NCBI GenBank assembly: GCA_003255065.1
Contig: QAOA01003930.1
Location: forward strand, 185,224-249,223
From: Cercis canadensis
Lineage: Eukaryota; Streptophyta; Magnoliopsida; Fabales; Fabaceae
DNA: 64,000 nt
Direction of reading: 5' to 3'
In this document: positions 55,860 through 64,000 of the stretch, piece by piece
Layout of the letters: each line of letters begins with the position of its first letter
How positions within the stretch are numbered: position 1 is the stretch's first letter
Made by a program: the position numbers and the translations under genes
The notes under the pieces: generated by a model
What the model was told of the DNA's origin: nothing
The model's input: the letters and a program-made list of their open reading frames with translations, nothing else
Databases searched by the model: none

Positions 55860-56750
55860 CTCCTCAAATCATGCAACATTTATGTCTGCTATATCTAGTG
55901 TACATGAGTCTCAAACTTTCCATGAAGCAAATTCTCATGAAATTTGGCATAAGGCTATGCATGAAGAGCTTCAAGCTCTTGCTGAAAATCACACTTGGAG
56001 TATTGTCAAACTTCCCAATGGAAAAAAATCTGTTGGAAGCCGCTAGGTGTATAAAACAAAGTTTAATTCAAATGGCACAATTAATAGGCATAAAACATGT
56101 TTCGTAGCTCGAGGGTTTACTCAAACACTTGGTGTGGATTACAAGAGGACTTTTGCTCCTGTGGCTAAGATGAACATGGTACGTGTTTTTGCTTTCTATT
56201 GCTATGAATTGTGGATGGTCGATGAGCTAGATGAATGTCAAAAATGCCTTTTTACATGGGGATCTTGAAGAAGTATACATGAAATTAGCTCCAGGGCATT
56301 CACAAAGCTCAGATCCTTCCTTGGTTTGCCAATTACACAAATCAATCTATGGTTTGACACAATCTCTGCGTGCTTGGCATCCAAAGTTAAGTGTTGTTCT
56401 TCAAGAAGCAGGTTTCTTAAGAAGTGCTACTTACTCCTCCTTATTTGTTCGAAGTGTTTCAAATGAAATAGTGGTAGTTCTTGTTTACGTCGATGATCTC
56501 ATTATTGCTGGGAACAGTGATCGATCACGCTATTTCTCAACTCAAAGGTACTCTGCAATCTTGTTTTCCTATTAAAGATCTCGGCCACTTAAACTAATTT
56601 CTTGGAATTGAAATGGCTGCCTCTAGTAAAGGCCTCTTTCTTAACCAACAAAAGTACATTCTTGACTTACTTGAAGATGCTGAGATGATGAACTCTAAGC
56701 CGGCTCCTACTCCGTTGGATAGTAAACTGAATCTTGACATAGCAAGTGCG
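55860..56750 (+). pseudogene. Copia reverse transcriptase
   Basis: Follows the linker: W.KAMHEELQALAENHTW-like, VYKTKFNSNGTINRHKT and FVARGFTQTLGVDYKRTFAPVAKM (56047-56200), then, after a frame change, MNVKNAFLHGDLEEVYMK (normally DVKNAFLHG), CQLHKSIYGLTQSLRAWHPKL and VVLVYVDDLIIAG with the YVDD active site intact near 56485-56500. Frame changes occur near 56235 and 56530. Typical copia RT is about 240 residues and all blocks are present in order. Confidence 0.85.
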
Positions 56751-57444
56751 CCTTTACAAAGCTATTAGTGACTATCAACGACTGGTCGGTAAGCTTATTT
56801 ATCTTACCATTACTTGCCCTGACATCACTTATGCGATTAGTCTTGTTAGCCAGTTTATGCATGCACCTACGTTTTTTCATTTGCGCATTGTTAAATGTAT
56901 CCTGCAATATCTTAAAGGGTCCATTAGGCGTGGGATTGTCCTAGCCAAGAATGGTCACACACAAATCACTGGTTATAGTGATTCTGATTGGGCTGGAAAT
57001 GCACTTGATCGAAAATCTACCACAGGTTACTGTATGTTTGTTGGTGGTAATCTTGTCTCTTGGCGTAGCAAAAAATAACATGTTATTGCTAGATCTAGTG
57101 CTGAAGCTGAATATTGTGCCATGGCATTTGCTGCTTGTGAAATGATATAGCTAAAAGGTCTTCTCACTAATCTTGGTTTTCCAAGTAGTCTCCCTATGAC
57201 TCTTTTTTGTGACAATCAAGCAGCAATGCATATTGCAGCTAATCCTGTGTTTCACGAAAGAACAAAACATATTGAAGTTGATTTCCATTTTATTCGTCAT
57301 CAAGTTCAAAATCATGTTATTCAAACTGCCTATACCCGGAGTCATGATAAACTTGCTGATGTATTTACCAAGGTGCTGCCATGCACACATTTTCATCGTC
57401 TATTGTCCAAGCTTGGCTCAATCAATCCTCTTGATCCATCTTGA
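56746..57444 (+). pseudogene. Copia RNase H
   Basis: YQRLVGKLIYLTITCPDITYAI, SLVSQFMHAPTFFHL, ILQYLKGSIRRGI, GYSDSDWAGNALDRKSTTGY (catalytic Asp) and FVGGNLVSWRSKK to a TAA at 57076; then SSAEAEYCAMAFAACEM (catalytic Glu), a TAG near 57149, FCDNQAAMHIAANPVFHERTKHIEVDFHF and SHDKLADVFTKVL to a stop at 57442. Catalytic acids look intact, but two in-frame stops break it. Confidence 0.85.
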
Positions 57445-57454
57445 GGGGGAGTAT

Positions 57455-57687
57455 TGAAGGAAGGTCCTAAAATTAAGGAACAAACTATGCTATTAGTTCC
57501 TGTAAATTAGTTATGTATTTATTGTTGATTGGTATCTTTGTATAATTAGCATTATCAACTCCTAAACTTTAGAATTAGCTATTTATTGTATTTATTGTTG
57601 TAACCATTTTTCCCTCTATATAATGAGGCTGTAATATGTACATCATACACAGAAAAATATAGCATCACCTGCTTCCATTTTTCTTCA
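57455..57687 (+). repeat. 3' LTR of the inner copia
   Basis: Starts TGAAGGAAGGTCC and ends TTTTTCTTCA. It differs from the 5' LTR by a 4-base insertion at the start and several substitutions. The TATA-like CTCTATATAATG lies near 57614. Confidence 0.8.
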
Positions 57688-58013
57688 AGCGACAATGCAC
57701 AAAAGCAAGCCAACAATATAGAAGCCCAACCAAAAGAGAAGAGGAAAAATAATTTGATTACATCGATAAAAAGACTCACAGTGCCAAGAATAACATACTG
57801 AAATTTCATAAAATTTAGAGCACAAGTGACCCTCCAATCAAGAGCACAAAGTGAGCAAAAATCTCATTTTCCTTTCTTCTATTTTTCTTCCCCATCGGCG
57901 AAGTTCAAAGGCTATCAAAACAGAACCACGAAAATCCTTTTTTTTTTGTTTTCTTCTTTTTATTTTTATTTTTATTTTAAGACACGTGGGCCACTTGAGG
58001 AGGACCCACAACA
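57688..58013 (-). repeat. Start of the outer copia 3' LTR
   Basis: Minus strand: begins TGTTGTGGGTCC at 58013, after a purine-rich GTCGGAGGGGTAGT tract, and runs to 57688, where the inner copia interrupts it. Together with 52476-52776 it would give an LTR of about 630 bp. Confidence 0.65.
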
Positions 58014-58059
58014 AACTACCCCTCCGACTCAATTGGAGGCATGTGTCAAACCGGCACCC

Positions 58060-58799
58060 ACACAACAAGCTTCAAACTTCCCCCTAGGTAGAAACTTTGT
58101 CAACATATCTAAACAGTTGTCATTTGTATGAATATTCTCAAGTTCAAGTGACTTAGAGTCCAAAACATCTCATATCCAGTGATACCTCACATCAATATGC
58201 TTATTTATACCATGGAAAGTAGGATTCTTGCTCAAATGGATAGCACTCTCACTATCACAATACAAAATATAACTCTTCTATGTAAATCTGAGTTCCCACA
58301 TAAACTTCTTCATCCAGAGCAACTATTTGCATGCTTCAATAGCAGCAATAAACTTAGCCTCTGTAGTAGACAATGCAACACATTTCTACAACCTAGATTG
58401 CCATGCTACAACTTCCCCTGCAAAGGTAACCAAGTAGCCAAAAGTAGACTTCCTAGTATCCACATCCTCAGCCATGTTTGAATCTGTGTAGCCATAAAGA
58501 GCAGGTTCACTAGTTCCAAAACAAAGTTTCAGACAAGAAGTACCCCGGAGATATCTCATAATCCACTTCATAACATTCCAATGTTCTCTACCTAGATTGG
58601 AAAGAAAACGGCTAACAACACCAACTGCATGAGCTATATTTGGCCTTGTGTAGACCATTGCATACATTAAACTTCCTACTGTAGATCTATAGGGAATATG
58701 ATGCATTCTTTCTTTCTCATTATCACTAGAAGAAACATATCTAGTGCTAAGCTTAAAGTGATTAGCAAGAGGTGTGCTTACCACTTTAGCTTTATCCAT
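58060..58799 (-). pseudogene. Outer copia RNase H
   Basis: From 58799: ANHFKLSTRYVSSSDNE, MHHIPYRSTVGSLMYAMVYTRPNIAHAVG, MKWIMRYLRGTSCLKLCFG, GYTDSNMAEDVDTRKSTFGYLVTFAGEVVAWQSRL to a stop at 58386. In the DSD-x-AGD motif the second catalytic position reads Asn. Beyond the stop TEAKFIAAIEACK is recognisable near 58350, and later SLKVT-like and TKFLPRGKFE remnants near 58100. Confidence 0.8.
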
Positions 58800-59690
58800 G
58801 TGGAACCGCTAAAGTACTTTCTCAATGTACTTCTCCTGAGATAACCACAGCTTCTTGGCTTCTCTGTCACGAAAAATCTCCATTCCTAGAATTTTTCTTG
58901 TTGGTCCCAAGTCTTTCATTGCAAAAGACTTATTAAGCTCCTTTTTCAACGAATCAATTCTTGAAGAATTATGACCAACAATCAGCATATCATCAACATA
59001 AAGCATTAAAATGATGAAGTCATTATTAGAGAATTTTCACACAAAATACACAATGATAAGAAGTGGTCTTTTTGTATCCCTGCTGGATCATAACAGACTC
59101 AAACTTCTTGTACCACTGCCTTGGAGCTTGTTTGAACTCATATAAACTTTTCATCAACTTGAAAACATAATTCTCTTTACCCTTCACCTCAAAACCTTCA
59201 GGCTGCTTCATGTAAATGTTCTCCTCCAAATAACCATGAAGGAAAGTTGTTCTAACATCCATCTACTCAACCTCTAAATTAAGGCTGGCTGCTAAACTGA
59301 GAATAACTCGTATAGAAGACATGTTAACAACAGGCGAGAAGATTTCCTCAAAGTCAATACCCTTTTTCTATTCATAGCCTTTGACAACCAATCTAGCTTT
59401 ATATCGTGGAGATGAAGCACCCCCGTAATTCTTCAATCTATAAATCCACCAATTTTTCAAAACTTTCTTACCCTCAGGTAACTTGACCAACTTAAATGTG
59501 TGATTATCATACAGAGATTTCATCTCATCCTTCATGGTTGTAATCCATTCAGCCTTCTGCTCGGTCTCCAAAGCCTCTTCATAGGACTCAGGTTCTCCCC
59601 TATCAGTGAGGAGTATATATTCATCTAATGAATAATGAGTAGAAGGAATTTTATGTCTTGTAGGCCTCCTAGGTGGAGCTGAAAGTTCAT
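58800..59690 (-). pseudogene. Outer copia reverse transcriptase
   Basis: Blocks in order on the minus strand: AEWITTMKDEMKSLYDNHTF, LPEGKKVLKNWWIYRLK, YKARLVVKGYE to a stop near 59368; DVRTTFLHGYLEENIYMKQPEGF, VFKLMKSLYEFKQAPRQWYKKFE (59026-59262); and MLYVDDMLIVGHNSSRIDSLKKEL, LGPTRKILGMEIFRD (58809-59006) with the YVDD active site intact. Stops at 59368, 59026 and 58809 separate otherwise long frames, and a K-to-E change in the YGLKQAPRQW motif is visible. Confidence 0.85.
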
Positions 59691-61304
59691 CAGCAACCCT
59701 ATGAGCAGGAGCATCTATTTCAATATCATCACCACCATCATTCTCAACTCGATCATCCTGAACATGATTCTACCCATCATTATTGTCAAACTCAGCTACA
59801 TTAGGTGTATGTGTCATAAAAGCTGGAGTTGGAGTTGGAGTTGGAGTTAGAGTTAGTTCTAAGTCAACCAGGCTATCAGTACTCTTAGACTCTGACTTCT
59901 CTGCCTTATCAATATCTTCAATTGTCTGATCCTCCATGAAAATAGCATCATGACTTCTGAGAAGCTTTTTTTCAACTGGATCATAAAATCTATGGCCAAA
60001 CTCATCATGACCATAGCCAATGAAAATACACTGTCTTGTCTTGGCATCTAACTTGGATCTCTCATCTTTGGGCACATGTACAAATGTTTTACAGCCAAAC
60101 ACACGCAAGTGGTCATAAGAAACATCTTTGTCATACCACACTCGATCAAGAACATCCTATTGCAAAGCAACATCAGGAGATAAATTAATAACATGTGCAA
60201 CAGTGTATAAAGCCTCACCCCAAAAAGAACCATGCAACTTTGCTTCTGAAAGCAAACATCTGACTCTCTTCACTAATGTCCTATTCATCCTCTCTGCCAG
60301 GCCATTCACTAAGGAGTCTTGGGAGGCGTCTTTTGGTGTCTAATGCTCTGCTATCTACAATACTCATCAAACGATCCACAATATTCACCACCATTGTCAG
60401 TGTGAATGCATTTCAATTTCTTTCTTGTTTCTCTCTCAACAGAGGCCTAAAATTGCTTGAAAACACCAAATACTTGATCCTTTGACTTCAAGGCATAAAC
60501 CCAAAGTTTCCTTGAACAATCATCAATAAAAGTCACAAAATAAAGTGAACCACCAAAAGTCTTTACCTTCATAGGGCCACAAAGATATGAATGCACCAAC
60601 TCAAGCAACTTTGATTTTCTTGAAGGTGGATGGCTTTTGAAAGAGACTTTGTTTTGTTTCCTAGCCAAGCAGTGAACACATTTTCCTAATCTTGCGTCTT
60701 TTAAACCTAAAAGGAAATTCTTCTTGGCCAAACAATTAAGTCCCTTCTCACTAATGTGGCTAAGCCTCTTGTGCCATAATGTTGAGGAACTATCATTCTC
60801 AACTGCATTAATAGTATCAAAGAAAGTTGAACCTTTGATCCAATACAAACCAAAAAACTTCTTATCGCGTGCCACAACCAAAGAACCCTTAGTAATTTTA
60901 CATTGTCCATCACCAAAGGAGCTAACATAACCATCATCATCAAGAACACTAGTAGAAATCAAATGCAAACAAATGTCAGGTGCATGTCTAACATTCTTTA
61001 AAAGTAACTTTGCCCCATTACTAGTTTGCAATATAATAGTCCCGATGCCAATAACCTTTGACTGACCATCATTACCCATCTTCAATACACCATAATCACC
61101 TGGAGTATAAGATGTGAAGAAATCTTTCCTTAATGTCACATGAAAGCAAGCATCACTGTCAACAACCCAACAAGATTCATTAGAGACAACATTAATCAGG
61201 TCCTGATCATAAACAATCATAAGATCTTCTAAAATAGTGGTGGCAACACGATCATCACTGCCACTGTCTTTATTGTTATGCTTGCCTTTATTCTTGTTCT
61301 CCAT
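59691..61304 (-). pseudogene. Outer copia protease and integrase
   Basis: 60447-61304 is one open frame: SCWVVDSDACFHVTLRKDFF (protease; catalytic Asp present, DSGA reads DSDA), GNDGQSKVIGIGTI, then the integrase zinc-binding part TLWHKRLSHISEKGL and CVHCLARKQNKVSF, and the core start LELVHSYLCGPMKVKTFGGSLYFVTFIDDCSRKLWVYALKSK. After a stop at 60447, the DNGGEY-like and NR.ERM-like parts lie at 60300-60400 and the C-terminal FGCKTFVHVPKDERSKLDAKTRQCIFIGY segment at 59770-60141, followed by an acidic linker with a PTPTPTP repeat. Confidence 0.85.
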
Positions 61305-62036
61305 TTTTTCAGCTTATAACAAAACCTCTTAATGTGCCCCTTTTTCTTACAATAATGACACTCAAGATTTTTGTACTTGGACTTTGATTTGCTTCTACTG
61401 TTATTTCTGTCATGTTCTCTCTGATCCCTCTTCTTGCTTCTCCCTCGGTTTTAAGTAACCAAGACCTCAGATTGTAAAGTTGATGCCTCTTGGATTTTCT
61501 GTCTCATTTCTTCATTCAAGACAACAGTTTTCACAAAATCCATAGACACAATACCACTAGAAGCAAAACTTGTCAAAGACACTCGGAGATTTTCCCAAGA
61601 ATCAAGTAAAGTATTAAGTAACCAAAGTCCCAAAATCTCATCTTCAAATTTAACACCCATGCCAAGCAACTCGTCAATGCACCCTTGAAATGTATTCAAG
61701 TGATCAGAAATAGAACTGCCTTCCTTGTACCTCAAATTCATAGCTTGTTTGAGCAAAAATAATTTATTGTTGCCAGATTTAGAAGCATACAAGGATTCAA
61801 GTTTTTCCCACAAAGTTTTGGCATTTGAGTCATTGGAGACGTGATTCAAAACATTATCCTCTATCCATTGCCGAATAAAACCACATACCATCTCATGCTT
61901 AGAAAACCATTCTTCTTCAGTTTTAGAATAAGGTTTTTGAGTAGCAAATACAAGTAAATGAAGCCCTTTCACAACTAGCAAATCTTTCATCTTTTGTCTC
62001 CATATATGAAAATTTGTCCCATTCAAACTGATCATT
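61305..62036 (-). pseudogene. Outer copia gag
   Basis: The likely start is the Met of MISLNGTNFHIWRQKMKDLL at about 62036; the frame is open a little further upstream but lacks an ATG. UBN2-type domain: EEEWFSKHEMVCGFIRQWIEDNVLNHV, LWEKLESLYASKSGNNKLFLLKQAM, and IDELLGMGVKFEDEILGLWLL. The frame stops at 61451; the CX2CX4HX4C knuckle CHYCKKKGHIKRFC is in the next segment at about 61325-61365 and is intact. Gag coats and packages element RNA. Confidence 0.8.
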
Positions 62037-62075
62037 CTATTGTAATTAGCCAGATAGCGAAAGTAGAGTTTCACG

Positions 62076-62912
62076 TAGAGCTGTCAAATGGGGCAATCCA
62101 TCATTCTAAAAGAATACTAGGTTCATAAAACCGCAGCCTAAATGAAATTGGGCTGATTTGACCCAGTGCAAATTAACTTGTGGCTCATTGAGGTTCAAGC
62201 CGAGCTAACTTGGTTTTTCGTTTTTAGGCCAAAACCAAATGATTTGACTTAATTCCTTAATTCTCTTTTCAAATTTCAAATTCTTATATTCTATTGTTGA
62301 GAGTTTAAATCAAATTTTATTAAGAGTAAGTAAAGGAAAATTATGAAAGAAATATGTTACTCTAGTTTCATATTTAAAATTTATGGGATAATTTTTAGTC
62401 AATAATACTGTCCACCAAAAAGAAATAATCAAGAAGAATTTAAGTTTAACAAAGCCAAGTGCATACAAGTTCTCTTTCTTATTTTTCTTTTGGCCTATCT
62501 CAAACTCAATTATGATCGTTTGTTCAATTAGGATTTTGCTAAACTTGGTTATAATCATTTGAGGACTCAACTGTAAATGATGATGTTGGTAGTGGTTTGT
62601 TTTAGTTTTATTTATCACTTTATGCATTTTTTATTTTTTTTAATTAGAATTTAAAAATTATGTCCATTAACAATTTAGCCCAATTAAAAAAAATGCCCAA
62701 AACCTTGTTAGTTTTTAACCCAATTTCAAATAGTATAAATAATCAAAAAATTGAAAGGAAAAAATTTGGGCCTATGGGCTGGCCTGTTTAGCTTGTGGCC
62801 CACATAGGGCTACGCTGGGCTACCATTTCTCTAGTCCATTTGGAATTTCTGTTGAGCAAGGCCAAATTTTACCAGGCCAAAACATATTGACTGATCCTTA
62901 TTGACAGCTCTA
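62076..62912. mobile_element. hAT-type MITE in the outer copia leader
   Basis: Ends TAGAGCTGTCAA (62076) and TTGACAGCTCTA (62912) are perfect inverse repeats of 12 bp. Flanking octamers GTTTCACG (62068-62075) and GTTTCAAG (62913-62920) match at 7 of 8 positions, an 8-bp hAT-type target duplication. The 837-bp interior is AT-rich with GGGCTGG/GGCCC-rich ends and no transposase. Confidence 0.8.
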
Positions 62913-64000
62913 GTTTCAAGGAACAATTGACACCTTTGGAATGTTAGGGGCTTTTTGTTTTTAGAAATGTTTCTTTATTTTCATTTTCAATTTTTATTTT
63001 CAGTTTCTAAATTTTAGAAAACATGTTTAGTTTACAAAACTAAAAACTGTTTCTAGAAAATGAAAACATGTTTGGTATAAAAATTTCAAAAAATAAAAAT
63101 TATGAAAACATGTTTGGTTAATATATTTTCTATTCGTTTCTTGTCTATTTTCAATAAGGTTTTAGATAATTTATTTCTAATCACCATTCCACAAGTCATC
63201 CAACACAAACAATAATTTTTTATCCCTCAAATTTTGCTTTAGTTCAACTTGAAGAAAATCTGGATCTCTCCTGTCGTAAGTCTTAGAAGTTATGGATTCT
63301 AGAAGAGTTTGGGTTACCTTAATAACATCAAAATCTTTTGAGACACATAACCAAGTCTTGAAGGAGGAGAAATTATTACCATATTATTGGTTGTCCAAGG
63401 AAAATATACCAAGAGATATGCCAAGTATGAGGATCATACTAGAATATCTCAACCTCTGAGGATTTTTTGACAGATAATGTACTTTGATTATTGATTATTT
63501 TAAGATTAATGGAGTAAATGTGCCTCTACTAATTAAATATATGGTGGTGACTTTTTGTTCTAGTAATGATACAAAATTCAGACCCCACTAAGCATCATTC
63601 TTAAAAGAGTCTTTGTTACACACCATCCTTTAATAGATTGAATAATATATGCCAACAGGAAATGTTGACCTTTTAATTCTCAGACTTTTAGAGTTGACTC
63701 AAAAAATACCTCAAAGGACCTATGAGTTTAATGAAAGTTCCTACGACTTGATGAAGGAGCTTTCAGTTAAGAAAAAATTCCACACAAGAATAATTCATCT
63801 ACAAGCTTAAACTTCAGATGAGGTTGTCCCTGATGGAAGCCAAAGGCATAATGGTTGCTACCAGCAGAAGAAAATGGAAGTCTCAGTAAAAGAATGGCAA
63901 CGCTCTTCTATAACGTATGTAACAAGAGTTATTCTCATCATACCAAAAAAAATTAGAGATAAAAGGAGATTCAGAGGAAAATATGAGTGAAGCCATACAA
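62913..64000. other. Right edge: possible MITE and unrecognised sequence
   Basis: 62945-63135 is rich in GTTTTTAGAAA, TTTTCATTTTC and AAAACATGTTTGGT motifs resembling a common plant MITE family, but no second end is found. From 63240 to 64000 there is no long open frame; a stretch near 63648-63808 is open on the plus strand (beginning PTGNVDLLILRLLE) and is unrecognised. The expected 5' LTR of the outer copia is not seen. Confidence 0.35.

Larger units (their letters stand above)
52777..57687 (+). mobile_element. Inner Ty1/copia element, copy 2, with both LTRs
   Basis: 4911 bp: 5' LTR 52777-53005 (TGAAGG...GTTCA), PBS TGGTATCAGAGCAG at 53006, gag, protease, integrase, RT, RNase H, purine tract TTGAGGGGGAGTAT, 3' LTR 57455-57687. 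Integrase before RT defines Ty1/copia. LTRs are about 230 bp and similar but not identical. Neighbouring 5-mers GTTAT and AGCGA do not match, so I see no target duplication; the left flank and the 3' LTR may derive from different copies. Confidence 0.85.
58014..62068 (-). mobile_element. Outer Ty1/copia element, minus strand
   Basis: A minus-strand copia coding region: gag, zinc knuckle, protease, integrase, RT, RNase H from 62.04 kb down to 58.1 kb. Its 3' LTR is split by the inner copia, and its leader is split by the hAT-type MITE at 62076-62912. No 5' LTR is recognised to the right. Better preserved than the inner copia, but still with several stops. Confidence 0.85.

Noticed and set aside
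63648..64000. Possible viral or retroelement coding remnant at the right edge
   Set aside because: One open stretch without any motif I can place; not enough to name a family.

Overview
The window looks like a transposon-rich stretch of a seed-plant nuclear genome, most likely a eudicot. It is AT-rich, has plant Ty1/copia and Ty3/gypsy polyproteins, F-box/DUF295 genes, fragments of plant NF-YB and glycolate oxidase genes, and a cytosolic-type tRNA-Asn. Intact host protein genes are almost absent. The only features I would expect to be functional are the tRNA-Asn gene at 29.25 kb and possibly the F-box/DUF295 pair at 40.9-44.0 kb, and that pair carries stops or frameshifts.

Layout. 1-1.3 kb is a diverged LTR-like sequence, related in inverse orientation to a 1455-bp solo LTR at 6186-7640. 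1.66-2.17 kb holds degenerate tandem repeats. 3.05-4.17 kb is a terminal-inverted-repeat element that captured an NF-YB gene. 5.42-16.79 kb is a very large inverted dimer of a Ty3/gypsy element: two arms, each LTR-PBS-gag-protease-RT-RNase H, meet tail to tail around a 63-nt loop. One arm carries the solo LTR; the other carries a triplicated LTR/PBS/gag segment and a 51-base C run. 17.3-17.9 kb is a tandem repeat of about 117 bp. 21.43-23.38 kb is a non-autonomous hAT-like element. 24.43-28.44 kb is a CACTA (En/Spm) element containing exons of peroxisomal glycolate oxidase. 29.5-30.8 kb is an exact 421-bp inverted repeat of an LTR/PBS segment, followed by a spliced En/Spm-type transposase fragment. 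32.2 kb has a TRIM-like element, and 32.91-40.14 kb is a structurally complete but coding-dead Ty3/gypsy element with target duplication ATATA. After the F-box pair come a copia remnant (44.6-45.1 kb), a palindrome-filled MITE (46.0-46.4 kb), and two neighbouring copies of a 4.85-kb block carrying a Ty1/copia element (47.9-57.7 kb). That copia sits in the 3' LTR of a second, minus-strand copia (down from 62 kb), whose leader is itself split by a hAT-type MITE at 62.08-62.91 kb.

Assembly note: there are six single Ns (3586, 14746, 20540, 27917, 30764, 50831). Each lies at the edge of a direct or inverted duplication of adjacent sequence, or inside a homopolymer. Several apparent duplications may therefore be unmerged contig overlaps or haplotypes, not biology.
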